Below are positions 15,011 to 26,744 of a stretch of 64,000 nt of DNA, one piece after another. Location of the stretch: positions 248,001 to 312,000 of the forward strand of contig JAPJBO010000111.1 of the NCBI GenBank assembly GCA_030068145.1. Direction: 5' to 3'. Source of the stretch: Diplonema papillatum. Lineage: Eukaryota; Euglenozoa; Diplonemea; Diplonemida; Diplonemidae. The notes beneath the pieces were generated by a model, which did no database searches, was not told where the DNA came from, and was given only the letters and a program-made list of their open reading frames with translations. A program made the position numbers and the translations under genes. Numbering within the stretch: position 1 is the stretch's first letter; each line of letters opens with the position of its first letter.

Positions 15011-15289
15011 GTGCAGCCTTTTTCTTTCTTTCTTCTTCCTCCGCTTTCTCCGCCCTCCGGGACGCCTTCCGCGATATACAGCACAACCCTTGTGCAACAT
15101 TTCGACTTGTTTTCCGCGCAAAAGGGCAAAGGAAAAACGGTACAAACGACGCTAGCACATGCCCCCGGGGCAGCAAGGGGAGGAACGACCAACCTTTGAA
15201 AAAGGGGAAGAGAGAGAGAGAGAGTGTGTGTGTGTGTGTGTGTGTGTGTGGGGGATGTTCGAAATACTCGAGGGGCTGCCTTGTGCTTG

Positions 15290-15480
15290 CTTCGAAGGAG
15301 GCTAGAGGGGGAGAAACAATACAACTACAAAATGGGTCTTTTTTGTTGAACGCTTACGCCCGCCACTAAACCCAGATTCACCTGTGTTTCGTGTGGGCTA
15401 CAGCACATTTACCTCCTTTGATCTTTTGCAGCTGGCAGCCTCCTCAAGTATTTCCTACAAAGCAGGTGCTTATACAAAAA
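15290..15480 (+). repeat. Dispersed repeat R1 copy (ends ...CAGGTGCTTAT)
   Basis: Shared order: GGAGAAACAATACAACTAC, TGGGTC, GAACGCTTACGCC, AACCCAGATTCACCTGTG, GCTGGCAGCCTCCTCAAG, TTTCCTACAAAGCAGGTGC. Other copies lie at about 18290-18466, 27560-27670 and 36630-36810, with a partial one near 37290-37335. Confidence 0.8.
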
Positions 15481-15554
15481 ATGTATTACGTATCGGATAC
15501 GGATCACGTATCCGATACGTGTGCATTCGATACGCACCACGCATTCGGGGTGCC

Positions 15555-15795
15555 GGAATGTGGCGCAAGCTGCTTGGGGACACAACTGGCGTCGAAGTAT
15601 GCTCCTGGAATTCACAGAGGGTGAGAGTCCCGTATTTCCTCGACGAGCCATGTTGGTTAACTCCTTGCTAGCACGAATCGCTCAGTTTGGGAATGCTGAG
15701 CTGATCGGCAGGTATCCCCCCTGCTAAGGCTGAATACCTCCCGGAGGCCGATTGCGAACAAGTACAGTGATGGAAAGATGTGTCGAGAATGTCAC
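15555..15795 (+). rRNA. 28S-like rRNA fragment, domain I (D1/D2 border)
   Basis: Matches LSU rRNA at AGAGGGTGAGAGTCCCGTAT, TTTGGGAATGCTGAGCTGAT, CTAAGGCTGAATACC and CGAACAAGTACAGTGATGGA. Homology fades after GAAAGATG near 15785. No 5.8S, ITS or 18S sequence adjoins it, so this is an isolated piece. Confidence 0.8.
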
Positions 15796-15799
15796 GATT

Positions 15800-16230
15800 T
15801 CTAGCGAGGTCTCTGATACGTGGCCCTGCCCTGGCGTTACTTCACTGGCGTCCGGGTTTTACCACCAGTTTCGCTCGAGTGACCACACCAGGACAGAACG
15901 ACGAGCCCGAGCAGGACACTTGCTTGGTTGATGACACAAAAAGAAGAGAGACACGCACGACCACGAAGCTATACCTGTCGCTAGGACGAAGCCACGCAAA
16001 AGAATCCCCTCCAGTCCCCGATCGTGCCGCCTGAACCCATTTTGGAGAAAGCTGGCAGGGGGATGTAGGAAAAGCGGATCTGGCGCTCCTTTGTTTGTGC
16101 GCACTTCCTTCAACCCTGTATTGTTCATGTAACGGGAGTGAGGATAGTACGCTGCCCGTCGATCGGTTTTTGTTCTTGGCAAACTGCATTCGTTAGACAC
16201 AAAAATCGTGGTGCGTATCGGGGCACGTAT
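15800..16230. other. Gene-free stretch after the 28S domain I fragment
   Basis: Only short, overlapping open frames on both strands. No repeat, RNA or element end is recognisable. Confidence 0.35.
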
Positions 16231-16233
16231 CAA

Positions 16234-16395
16234 CACGGTGAGGACCAGCCTCAGAAGCTGGAGGTAAAGAGGGTGTCCCGAGTCACACCCGAAAAACGGG
16301 TGTGCTACAACCGAAACGTGTGTAAATCCACACCCGAAAAGCGGGTGTGACACCCGCTTTTCTAACTCCAGCTTCTGAGGCTGGACTCCACCGTG
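16234..16395. mobile_element. 162-bp MITE-like foldback element
   Basis: The ends CACGGTG...CCAGCCTCAGAAGCTGGA and TCCAGCTTCTGAGGCTGG...CACCGTG are inverted. Inside, two small palindromes built on CACCCGAAAAGCGGGTG can form further hairpins. Related copies are at 38898-39045 and 55850-55987. I found no convincing target duplication. Confidence 0.7.
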
Positions 16396-16399
16396 AAGT

Positions 16400-18085
16400 C
16401 ATCACTGCCCTGAGGCCCTCCCCCAGGCATCTTGTTAAGAGCCATCCATCCATCCATCAGCCCCCCCCCCCCCCATAGGCTATTTTCACTTGGAGGGGGG
16501 AGACGGTGCCTTTCACACTCTAAGGTGGTCACCACGGTGGGCGGTCAGAAAAAAAAAATTTTTTTTGGGCCCAAAGGAGGGGGGGAGGGGGTCTGGTTTA
16601 TCCGGCCATCCGGCCAAAGTGGCTGATCCTTAACAAGAGCGCTGCTCTCCCCCCTCTGCCCCTCATGCCAATACCACGCTGCTGGAAAAGATAGCCGCGG
16701 GCGGCCCCGTAGCTGTACACACGTGGGCCCGGTCAAAAAGCTGAGAAAACGACCGAAACGATAGCGCGGAGCTCCGTACGGGAAAGCTGAACAAGAAGAA
16801 AGGAGGAAGAAGATGAAGACGACGAAAGAAAAAAAAAGAAGAAAAAAAGGCACTGCGATACTGAATGAAGAGAGAACCGACTTTCTTTTTTAGACTGTTT
16901 TTCTTCTTTTTTTCGGCGCACTGCCCCGGCTCCCACACACGCGTCACACCCGTCGGGAGGTTTACCCGGGCAGCGCGTGTGAGACGTGGATGGTTATAGC
17001 ACACGACGGTTCCACCAAGAAACCTTACTCGGAAAAGCGCTTTCAGCATTTTCCTGAACTGCGGAGAGCTGCGAAGGGGAAGCGGTGGGTTTGCACCATT
17101 GATGGTGACGGCAGCCCGGTAACGACGCCCACACGAGAGTGCGTTGTGTCATCACAACAACACAACTCGCAGCCACCGTGGAGTGGCGAACAGAGGGGTT
17201 TTGCACAAGCGCAAGAAGCTCACTGGAGAAGTCGGTTGTACAAACAAGGTTTCACGCGGCCTACCCAGGCTAGGAACCTTGCTCAAACGGGGCCACCTGC
17301 GGCAAAGGACTTGGCCTGGGGGTCCATAGAGTGAAGTGATGCCTCTAGTACCACGTCTTTGTCTAAGGAACACGCGGAGCTTGAACGAGCTTCTCCGTAC
17401 GCACCGTGTTGCTCGCGCGAAGACGCACCTGCTGCACCCGTCCGCTCCGTGGCTACCGTCATGCCGGATACGTTGGGGAATTTCCAGTGAATAGCGCCTG
17501 GCCAGCACCGCCAGACACGTGAAGCTTGGCTCCCCACGTAGCAGGCTTTCCCCGGTTACGGGGAGCTGTCGCTGCTCTCCTGCCACATCCATCTGAAGCG
17601 ACCCCGGTAGGATCCAGCCACCTGCCCGAAGGCAAGTCCCGCGGACTCGGTTGCTGCCGTAAAAAGGAAGAAGAGCAAAAGAAGCAGAGAGACGCCAGCG
17701 ATGGTGGGTGAACATCCCAACTCTCCCAGCAAAAAAAAAAAAAGAAGAAAAAACACAGAAAGTCAAAAGAAAAACCCCAAACATAGAGTCCGACCCATCC
17801 ATCCTTCGGGGGTGGGAGCGTAAGTGGAAACTAATTTTCGGCCAGCCGAGTGTTGAGCTTTATGTTGCCTGGGCACAGTTGGAAACTGGCTTTCGGCCAG
17901 CCGATTTCCCCGGGTAGTGCCTTCGAGACGGCTGGAATAGTACATGAGACGCTGCCATACAGGGAGGGGGGGGGGATGCGGTGCGTGTGTGGAAGCATGA
18001 GGCCGAATGTTCTGAGTATGAGCCCCCTTTTACCTAGCTTCGTGCACAGCATAGTACTTTGACGGAATATATTTCTAGCCTCTAT
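16400..18085. other. Gene-free stretch
   Basis: Homopolymer tracts (C at ~16460, A/T at ~16551, A near 17732), purine-rich strings and unrelated short frames. No gene or RNA recognised. Confidence 0.35.
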
Positions 18086-18089
18086 TGTG

Positions 18090-18190
18090 GTTTAAAGGTT
18101 CGGTGTGTTAGGGTCTCCGGTTGACCATTGGGGCTGGGAGTCGGGTAGTGAAAGGGATGTAGACATATGTGCACACATTTAACTGTGGCC
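18090..18190. repeat. Dispersed ~95-bp repeat, also in the CDC5 intron
   Basis: GTTAGGGTCTCCGGTTGACC, GGCTGGGAG.CGGGT and GGGATGTAG.CAT are shared with 52545-52640, which lies inside the CDC5 intron. Confidence 0.75.
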
Positions 18191-18289
18191 AGCCTTAATA
18201 TTTCTGTCCGAACCTTCTGTCTATCCCTTTTGGCATTACCACGTTATCTCCGGGAGAAATCTCCGAGGGCCCGCCCGGTGCTTGCTTCG

Positions 18290-18466
18290 ACGGAAGCTGG
18301 AGAGAAACAATACAGCCACAAAGTGAGTCTTCGAACGCTTTCGCCGGCACTACACCCAGATTCACTGTGTTTCGTTGTGGGCTACAGACATTGAACCTTC
18401 CTTGCAACAGTAGACTTCGAGACTTGCAGCTGGCGGCCTCTCGAGGAGTTCCTACGAAGCAGGTGC
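18290..18466 (+). repeat. Dispersed repeat R1 copy
   Basis: Matches 15290-15480 through GAGAAACAATACAGCCAC, CACCCAGATTCACTGTG and TTCCTACGAAGCAGGTGCTT. The MITE at 18471 is inserted just after its right end. Confidence 0.8.
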
Positions 18467-18470
18467 TTAT

Positions 18471-18687
18471 CATGCAGGGTCAAAACCTTGTGTCTTTTTG
18501 GCAAATGGCCACCCATTTTTTCAAAGTCCGGAAAAAAAATGGGGTTTTTAAATTATAAACTTTTGGAACAAACACTGCAGTAATTTTTGATGAAGTTGAG
18601 CAATTTTTTTTTTCCAAATTTTTTTTTTTGGGGGCCATCGGCCCTGCGGCAGCGTTTTAAAAAGACACAAGGTTTTGACCCTGCATG
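18471..18687. mobile_element. 217-bp MITE with perfect ~29-bp TIRs and TTAT target duplication
   Basis: Starts CATGCAGGGTCAAAACCTTG and ends with its exact reverse complement; the perfect arm extends ~29 bp and imperfectly further (GGCC...). The direct repeat TTAT flanks it at 18467-18470 and 18688-18691. Interior is AT-rich and non-coding. Confidence 0.88.
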
Positions 18688-18699
18688 TTATTCAAAAAC

Positions 18700-20240
18700 T
18701 CATTGTTTCCCGAAGGTGATCCGAGTTTCCTCTTCGACCTCGAAAAGCGCCAGGCGCGCTCGCTGCCACTTGATGGCTGCCCTGCAAACTGGAAGCCGGG
18801 GGAGCCAGTCGGGTCAATTAAAAAACGCCACCCGTATTGCCGGAATTCGCGTTTTGTCCCTCCTAACGCATCGTGGGCGGTGGCAACAAATACCCTTCAT
18901 TCTGTCCCCCACAGGGACAAAAAAGTGATTTCAACATGCTTTGATTGGAAGCGCAAAAAAAAATCCGAACACAAATTGCGGTTGAGTGACTGCAATCCGG
19001 GACCCATTCAGACAAGGCGCTCAAAAGAATTGCAAAATGCAGTTCTGGAAAATACGAGGGCCAAAAAGTGCGCAACGGACGTATTATCACGTGTCCGGAA
19101 AAAAAGAAATACCACGATCCCCCCCAGTCAGGATCACGCATGCCACGAGGCCGCCGGTTAATCGGTCTCGAGAACAAGGTCCCTACAACTGTGTCAGAGC
19201 AAACAGTTCAAAACTCAGGGCATGCGGCTTGCTAAAACACACTTGCCTTCTTGTTACGGCGGCATTCTGCAAAGTAAGCTCCGCAGAGCACAGTGGACAT
19301 GGAGGGGGGTTGTTCTCAGATCTAAATCTGGGAACATGAGGGAGGATAAGGAAGTTGGTGGTGATCTCCGTCAATCGGGTAGGACATGATATCTCTGTTC
19401 TTTGTCACTTTCGGGTTCGCCTCGATACTGGGTGTATGGCCTACTTAGCTCCTTGTGTAAAGCAGGTCTGTTGGGAATGTGCTGCACACAAGGAATAGAT
19501 GTAACGCTTGTGGGGTGTGCAATAAATTTACGGGAAGACACTCCCACACCGCTGATTGTTCGCCTCCCAGCCGGAGTTTAGCGGCTCTGTTGAGCCTTAA
19601 AAAGTCGGATGAGGAGGTTGACCTCTTACTTGCGTTTGAGGTCTAATCGAGTCCGTCGGTGTGCAGGGGGCGTGCCCTTCTCGCGGCGTTGGCTGTGGCT
19701 GGCCTCGAGAGGTGGCCTTGCTTTGCTTGAACTCGCGGATACCGACTTGGCACTATCAACCGCTTAAGATCTCGCACTTAACCCGGATTCACACTTTGGG
19801 GGGCGCGCGGGACCACTCGCAAGGTGTTGCCCTTGAAGCACACTACCCGTTTCTTTTGGGTTTGGACCTCAAGACTACAAGGAGGGGAAGAGGAAAAACT
19901 CGCTTAGCATTCGAGATCCATGCGCGAATGGCCTCTCTTCCTCTTCCACGAACTCAGCGGCGCATCTGCGAGCAGGTCGAGTTTCTAGTCAGTAGTGGCC
20001 CCTCCGGAGGAGGGTTCATCCCTATTGCTTTCGGCGGCACGGCACACGATGGGCACTCGAGGGTCGCAGCTGTCTGCTGGACGGCCACATACGGGCATCC
20101 CAAAATGGCCTGAGCCCCCAAAATAAGCCCAGGCTCCGAAAGCGCCCCCGAAAGGGCCCGGACCCGAAGAGATACAGGCACGCCAAGACTTAGCGAAATG
20201 CTTCTGTCTTGAGTCCACGAGGCTCTCGAACACTGGAAAT
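18700..20240. other. Gene-free stretch
   Basis: No frame has a recognisable family or consistent coding character. No element ends seen. Confidence 0.35.
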
Positions 20241-20242
20241 TC

Positions 20243-20429
<187 letters not shown>

Positions 20430-21190
20430 CTTCTTACCTCGGGCTTATTTCGGACCGGCCGCGTTGCTGCCCTCAAACCTCGCACTCGTGTGCTTGCTAA
20501 CAAGAAAGATAAACGGCAAACCAAGCTAGACCACTAAACTGGGGAGGGGAGTTGCTGTGTGCTCCTGCGGTCTTTGTGTTTTTCGTACTTGACCAACAGG
20601 TTCACCCCCCCGCACGCCAAGTCCGCCCTTCGGTATAAGTTCGTCCAGAACTTCACTCACTTCGTTCACGAAGTTCTTGATCCGGATCTCTTCTCTCTCA
20701 GCGCCCTTTCATGACCCTAAAAGGACCAAAAGATCCAACTTTACCCCGAAAGCGAGGGGTAAAATTACGGTGCTTTTTCTCGGGAGCGACGGGGTAATAA
20801 CCTTTTACAAATGTTAGTTCTCGTCGGAATAGTATTAATCTTCTAAGATCTTCGATCTTATACGACTAATAATATTCGGCAAGGGCACTGCAGGGGGGCG
20901 TCGTGCGCAACAACAACGCCGGGCACTAGAAGGGGGTGGGCTCTTACGTGTTCGGTACCGAAAGTCAAGCGTAGCAGGAAGGGCTGCTAGGGTCAACCTT
21001 TCCTTCGAAGGAAGGCGGCTGCGTCACCCATCGCCCCCCAATTTCGTCGGAGGACTCAGTTCTCTCGGCAAAGGACACTAGTTTCCGTGGTTGTGAAGAC
21101 CCCACTCGCGGACGACTGGTTTGACCATTCGTTTTACGCGGACCATGTCAAGGAAGCATAGTACGACAGGTACTCTCCCGGCGTTCGCGC
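20430..21190. other. Gene-free stretch upstream of rRNA-like mosaic
   Basis: No coding frame. Contains small inverted repeats (for example CTTCGTTCACGAAG near 20660 and AAGATCTTCGATCTT near 20847). It could hold highly diverged LSU sequence, but I cannot align it. Confidence 0.35.
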
Positions 21191-21264
21191 TGGCTTGAGA
21201 CGTCCCAGTGAACCGAGAGCTGACTCAAGGTGTACGAATGATCTCTCGTTCCACAATTGCAGCC

Positions 21265-21575
21265 GGAGGTGCCCACGGATACGCCACGGATCCGAAGACC
21301 CTAACCCCACAAGGGAGCGCTGCCGTCTTCCCATCATTGGATAAGTAAAGCGACAACAAGAGTAGTGGTATTTCATTGTTGCGGCCTCCCACCTATTCTA
21401 CACCTCTCGTGTCACTGCACAAAGCCAGACTAGAGTCAAACTCAACAGGTTCTTCTTTCCCCGCTGACAGTTTCAAGTCCGTCCCCTTGACTGCTTTTTC
21501 GCCAGATAGTAGGTAGGGACAGAAGGAATCTCGTCTGTCCATTCATGCGCGTCTATATTTAGAAGACGAAGACGA
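21265..21575 (-). rRNA. 28S-like rRNA fragment, domain V, inverted
   Basis: On the minus strand it reads CGCGCATGAATGGA, GACGAGATTCC, CTACCTACTATCTGGCGAAA, GTCAGCGGGGAAAGAAGA, CTGTTGAGTTTGACTCTAGT, GGTGTAGAATAGGTGGGAG and GAAATACCACTACTC. This is the classical order of LSU domain V. Substitutions at normally fixed sites (GACCCTGTTGAG to GAACCTGTTGAG) suggest decay. Confidence 0.85.
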
Positions 21576-21668
21576 CAATCATGAATATGTAACAACTGTC
21601 AAATGCATCGGTTCCAGAAAATGGATGATGCTCAACGATCCCGTGTGATCTGGCTGCGCCACGAGAAC
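21576..21668 (+). rRNA. 28S-like rRNA fragment, domain IV (degenerate)
   Basis: ATATGTAACAACTGTCAAAT, GCATCGGTTCCAGAAAATGG and ATGATGCTCAACG parallel the better preserved copy at 26500-26590. A matching upstream portion (AACCGAGAGCTGACTCAAGG) lies at about 21212-21262 on the same strand. The inverted domain V block sits between the two halves. Confidence 0.7.
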
Positions 21669-21819
21669 ACAATCAGAAGACATGCGTAGTTTTGTTGAAA
21701 CAGCGGTTGCCCCGCTGCTAGGGGTTACGGCCAGAAGACACTTTCCAATCGCGCGCCTGAGCTCGAGGCGGCGCTTCCGGCAACTTTTAGAACAATGCGG
21801 AGGTGTTTGATTGGGGAGC

Positions 21820-22030
21820 AAACTGGGCTGGGGGAAGAGGGCAAGAACGTGCTGCGGATGGTCACGTGCTCAACACCGCACCGGTCCTGTCTGCACTGTG
21901 TTTCGGTCCTAAGCCACGGACACACTAGGCGGGTCACGGAACCAGAGCGTCTGCAGACAGGACACGGTGTGAGTCTGGTTCGTCAGGCGGCTGTCATCAC
22001 AGCCAGGACCACCCACGACGTACGAGAGCA
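21820..22030 (+). repeat. Dispersed repeat R4 copy
   Basis: CAAGAACGTGCT, GTGCTCAACACCGCAC, GTGTTTCGGTCCT, AGCCACGGAC, GTCTGCAGACAGGAC and GGCGGCTGT recur in the same order at 23705-23925. A short piece (CGGAACCTGAGTGTCTGCAG) recurs near 57590. Confidence 0.85.
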
Positions 22031-22734
22031 CAGGAAAATCCGTATCGGGGTGAACGCCCGTACAACCGTGTCTGAGCTGCTGATGGGGGGAGGGGGATGT
22101 AGGGGCGGGTGATAGTACGTAAGCCCGCTGCTGAGTCCGGCCAAGGACACTAGCCCACGTCTCGCAAAAGAAGGTGGATAGGTGCATATTTCTTTCTTTT
22201 TTTTCTTTTTCCTCGACTGGGTTCGTTCTTTATTTTCAACGTTGTTGGAGTTCCACTGCCGTATACAAAGAACAAATGGAAGAATCATACATAGGCAGTC
22301 TCTGAGTCTGACACGAGACTCAGTTTCACAGACGACAGAGACTAAAAGTGACGGAATCAGGTTTGACTTAGTCTGGCTCAAAGCTGTGACGTTAACTGTT
22401 TTCAGACGTGGGACATGCATTATCGACACAAACGTCGAAACGGTCTTTTCGTTTCTCTTCTGGCGCTTTCTCTTTTCTTTCGCGCGAAAGTGAAAACTCT
22501 TTGGGGGGGAAAGTGTCAAGATCCGTCCCTTTTCAGAAAGGATTTCTCCGCAATTATTTTCGCGCGAAAGTGGAATCAAAACTGTTCCTCAGGGATGAAG
22601 TCACCTAAGGGTCAATGTTTGCTGCGAATGGATGCGTCAAAAAAAAAGCTTTTGCGTAGAGACTAGTCGGTTGATATGAATATTCTAGTGGCGACGTCTT
22701 CTACGACAAGTAGCAGTAGTAGTTTGAACTTGAT

Positions 22735-23335
22735 ATGCAGCAACAAACTGTGAAGATAGACTGCATAGCAGTAGTAGTATTTTCGAACTGCCAAAGCAGC
22801 CGGTGACGACGGGTCTGCGTTGCTGTGTCTTTCTTTTTATTCATGGAGGACCCGCCCCCGGCAATCCCGACTGTCCAGTCTCGGTCGCGAAAGGCCTGTG
22901 CCCTGTAGTGATGATGAGGTTGACCAGTCCACGAGCCGCCTTCTGCACAACTAAGCCGGTCCATCCCTATGTCCTGGAACTGCATGGCCTGCTGTTTATC
23001 ACAGTGAAACACGGTCCACCACAGTCTATCAGGTCCATCCCTATGTCCTGGGACTGCATCGAATGGCCTGCTGCTGTTTATCACAGCGAAGCACGGTCCA
23101 TCAGGTCCATCCCTATCTCCTGGAACTGCAATGAATGGCCTGCTGGTGTTTATCGCAGTGAACCAGTCTATCAGGTCCATCCCTGACCGCGACGCCGGCG
23201 ATGCAGATTATCGCAATAGGTTATTTGCATTCTAACCTAAACTAACCCAAACTAGAGAAACACTGTCTATCAGGAGGAGATGGACCGGCTTAACAACACG
23301 GCTACAACACGAGGAGGCAGTCTTCGGCGTGCAGC
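22735..23335. repeat. Dispersed repeat (7090 family) with ~70-bp tandem block at 22965-23185
   Basis: The outer parts match 7090-7330. In between, GGTCCATCCCTATGTCCTGG, ACTGCAT...GGCCTGCTG and TTTATCACAG repeat about 3.5 times with a ~70-bp period. A reverse-oriented piece of this unit is at positions 38-66. Confidence 0.8.
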
Positions 23336-23704
23336 CAGCCAGCACAGGGCCCAGACGTCGACGCCTAACCTGTCAGCTGTCACCCCGGCAACCCAAAGCA
23401 GCAAACTTTCGCATGAAAAAGGCGCATGCCAGCGCCATAGAGTGCGTTCGTTGGCGCTCCACACACGAAACAGCTGGGGTGGCCTGCTGGCCTCACAACT
23501 GAGCGGCCCTCGCCTGCCTTTGGAGGTAAACATCTGCTCTAGGCTGATCTGATGACTTTCGTCCGGCACAGACGGCCCGTCTGAGCAGACTAAAGTCAGA
23601 CCAGCCTTGTTGGTTGGGACCGGAGAGGGGAAGTCCGCCTGACTCTAAATGAATGCCACGTATAAAAAACTACAGTTTTTGCATCTGATTGAAAAAGAAA
23701 AAGA

Positions 23705-23925
23705 AATGAGGGGGGGAATTGCAAGAACGTGCTTGGAATGGATATGTGCTCAACACCGCACTGGTCCCGTCTGCGCCGTGTTTCGGTCCTTTAAGCCACG
23801 GACGCATAAGGCGGACCATCATCAGCGCGGAACCTGAGTGTCTGCAGACAGGACTGCGGTGTGAGTCTGGTTTTTCAGGCGGCTGTTCGTAGCTCGTCAC
23901 AGCCAGGACCACCGTGCTACTATGA
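23705..23925 (+). repeat. Dispersed repeat R4 copy
   Basis: Second copy of the unit at 21820-22030, ending at CACAGCCAGGACCACC in both. Confidence 0.85.
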
Positions 23926-24286
23926 GGGGAATGAGGGGGGGGGGGGGGAAGGGGGGGGTCAGCAGACGGTGCAGTAGTAAAGGCTTTCACTAGTAAATTA
24001 CTAGTGGTTTTACAAGTCAACTAGCTCAACAAAAGTCTCAGGGTAAAGGGGCTGGACAGTGCGTACAGTTCCAGTTGGGTGCGCGCTGCTCCTCTCATCC
24101 TTTTTCAACGGCGCCGCTGTCTATCAGGGGAGATGATTCCCATCAAGGCCCCCAACAACCCTGCCCAACTCAGTCCGAGGGGTAGTGCACATCGACCAAG
24201 CCTCCCCAGTTTTCGATCTCGCAATTTTTCACGCAAACCCCCCTATAAATCACTGTTTTGGTCTGAAAAACACCTGAATTCACTTG

Positions 24287-25924
24287 AGTCGATGCCAAAA
24301 GGGGGGGGGGGGGGTTTGGGCGGAAAAATCCCCGCATAGTTCACCAGGGTCTGACGGGTACTGAGGCCCCATACTCTTCCTAAAACATGATTCTGCGTTC
24401 AAATACGCCCTTAGAAGCCTCCGGAGAGCCTTCTATGATGTCCCAAATGCGATTTTATGGGTTTTTAGGGGGTCCCCCCGTCTGCTGGCCGTAAACCGCC
24501 ATAGAAGACACATATGCAACCTGAGGCTGGGTCGCTCCTCGGAGCAAAATCCCGGCCTAAACACACGTTTTCGGCGTTCTCTATCACTCTCCAGGTGCAT
24601 TCGACCCTCGGACTTCATAAATTATCTCGCTTGCAGGTGTTCCGGGGTGTGCAAAAACAAGGCGAATGGACCCTACACACCGTACCACGCCCTGCCTGTC
24701 TATACAGGCTTTGGGGTCGAATTGCGCCGCCTTGGCGCCGTATGCACCGTTTTGGTCTCGTTTGTGCTGCTTTGGGATCCACTAAGAACTCTGGTCTGAT
24801 TTGCGGGACGCTTTGCTCGGTTTTGGCGCCCACTTTCACCGTTCAAAGTGCATCCAGTGGTGCAGACTTTGCGCCGAAGCTGGAGAGGAAGCGACCCAGT
24901 AGACGCCACTTCACCGTGAGCGGGTCTCGGAACAGGACTCAAACTGTGGCCCAGGTGATACTGCCGACCATGGCGGGTGTGTGCGCCACACAGTTTGTCT
25001 GACCAAGCTCACTGCACAGAGAGAGCTTGCCACACATCCCTCGGGTCATGTGCCGCCTGTGCAAAGTCATCCAGCAGAAGCACTTTGCAGCCGTGGGTGA
25101 GAAAGATGCCAGAAGGGAAGACATTGCCAGGAAAGCTCTGAAAGCCTGCCCTGAAAGCGGTGAAGCCTGCTTCAAAATCATGAAGTGAACGCGTCGTAGT
25201 CAACCGCTTCGACGACGATTGAGAACGGCTGATGATCGGCTGTTACTTAACGTGACCTCTTCGCTTACAACGCTTGTCCTACTTCGTTCACCAAGCCTTG
25301 CAGAATCACCAGAATAGCATAAAATGATGCAGGTAGAAGCCTGAACAGGCCTTAGAACAGTGAAAGTGGGCGCCAAAACCGAGGAAAGCGTCCCGCAAAT
25401 CAGACCAGAGTTCTTAGTGGACCCCAAAGCAGCACAAACGAAGCCCGAAACGGTGCATATGGCGCCAAAGCCGGTGCAATTTGACCCCAAAGCCTGTACA
25501 GACAGGCAGGGCGTAGTTCGGTCTGTCCCCAATGCAGGGGGCCATTCTCCTTATCTTTGCACGTCCCGGAACACCTGTGAGTGAAAGAAACCACGAAGCC
25601 CGAGGGTCGAATGCACCTGGAGAGTGCTAGAGAACGCCGAAAACGTGTGTTTGGGCTGGGATCTTGCTCAGAGAAGCGACCCAGCATCAGGTTGTATATG
25701 TGTCTTCTATGGCGGTTTACGGCCAGCAGACGGGGGGACCCCCTAAAAACCCACAAAATCGCATTTGGGACATCATAGAAGGCTCTCCGGAGGCTTCTGA
25801 GGGCGTATTTGAACGCAGAATCATGTTTTAGGAAGAGTATGGGGCCTCAGTACCCGTCAGACCCTGGTGAACTATGCGGGGATTTTTCCGCCCAAACCCC
25901 CCCCCCCCCCTTTTGGCATCGTAC
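24287..25924. mobile_element. ~1.6-kb element with ~560-bp terminal inverted repeats
   Basis: The left arm (about 24290-24850) and right arm (about 25360-25921) are inverted copies, from CGATGCCAAAAG plus a G run inward through CCGCATAGTTCACCAGGGTC, CTTCTATGATGTCCC and ACGTGTGTTTAGGC-like sequence. CACTTG occurs immediately outside both arms (24281-24286 and 25925-25930), a candidate 6-bp target duplication. The ~500-bp unique centre has only short frames, one minus-strand reading CKVLLLDDFAQAAHDP. No transposase is recognisable, so it is non-autonomous or decayed. Confidence 0.8.
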
Positions 25925-26072
25925 CACTTGTAATTTTTACTAGTGCACTAGTAAAATTTACTAGTGCACTTGTAAATTTTACTAGTAAAAGTGTAAATTT
26001 TACTAGTAAAAATTTTTACTAGTAAATTTACTAGTAAAAGGGTCATTTTACAAGTTTACTACTGCACCGTGC
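25925..26072. repeat. AT-rich palindromic ACTAGTAAA block
   Basis: Repeated ACTAGTAAA/TTTACTAGT words. TTTACTACTGCACCG at its end is inverted relative to CGGTGCAGTAGTAAA at 23970-23984, which is also followed by ACTAGTAAA words. The two blocks may be outer ends of a larger ~2.1-kb structure enclosing the 24287-25924 element. Confidence 0.75.
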
Positions 26073-26319
26073 TCGAGCCGTGTGCCCATTCCGAATGGCG
26101 TCTAGAGCGAGGTGGGCACCACAACCCTTGTTGGGTGTTACCTCCGCGCTAAGACGCAGGTCTGCGTGCCTTTTTCGCGCGGGATCGCCGTACACGCCTT
26201 CCTCCGTGCTTTGCGGGCGACTCTTTACCTGCTCGAAGAAAGCAAAAAGATCGAGATCTTGTTCTTTTCGCGACGTTTTCCCCCTGCGTTCGGGCTAGAC
26301 GAGTGGTCCAGCGTGTGCA

Positions 26320-26630
26320 ACTAAGGGTATGTGTTCATCCGATGCGGGAGTTTCGAGCTCCGTTTCGTGGATACACGGGACCTGCGTTCGCGGCAGGATG
26401 AACCGAGAACTGAATTAAGGTGTCCGAGTGATCGCTCATCAGATCCCACGAAGGGTGTCGGTTCATCTTGACAGCAGGACGGTGGCCATGGAAGTCGGCA
26501 TCCGATAATGAGTGTGTAACAACTCACCTGCCGAATGCACCGGTCCCGAAAATGGATTGATGTTCAAGTGATCCACCCTTAGTTGGCCGCGTACTGGTAT
26601 CACAAAGCCAGGCGTGCGTAGGAGTGCGTG
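26320..26630 (+). rRNA. 28S-like rRNA fragment, domain III-IV
   Basis: GGATGAACCGAGAACTGAAT, CGCTCATCAGATCCCACGAA, GACAGCAGGACGGTGGCCAT, GGAAGTCGGCATCCGATAAT, GAGTGTGTAACAACTCACCT and GAAAATGGATTGATGTTCAA follow the eukaryotic LSU order. It is the best preserved of the fragments. No flanking LSU sequence continues on either side. Confidence 0.87.
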
Positions 26631-26744
26631 CCAGCCAGAGCCAGCTTCCAGCCAACCAGCGCCAGTCCGCTGGTCGGCAAGCCAGCCCCAAGGCTGCAAG
26701 CCAGCAAAGTCAGTTCCCTCTAGACCCCTGCTTCTGATTGACGG

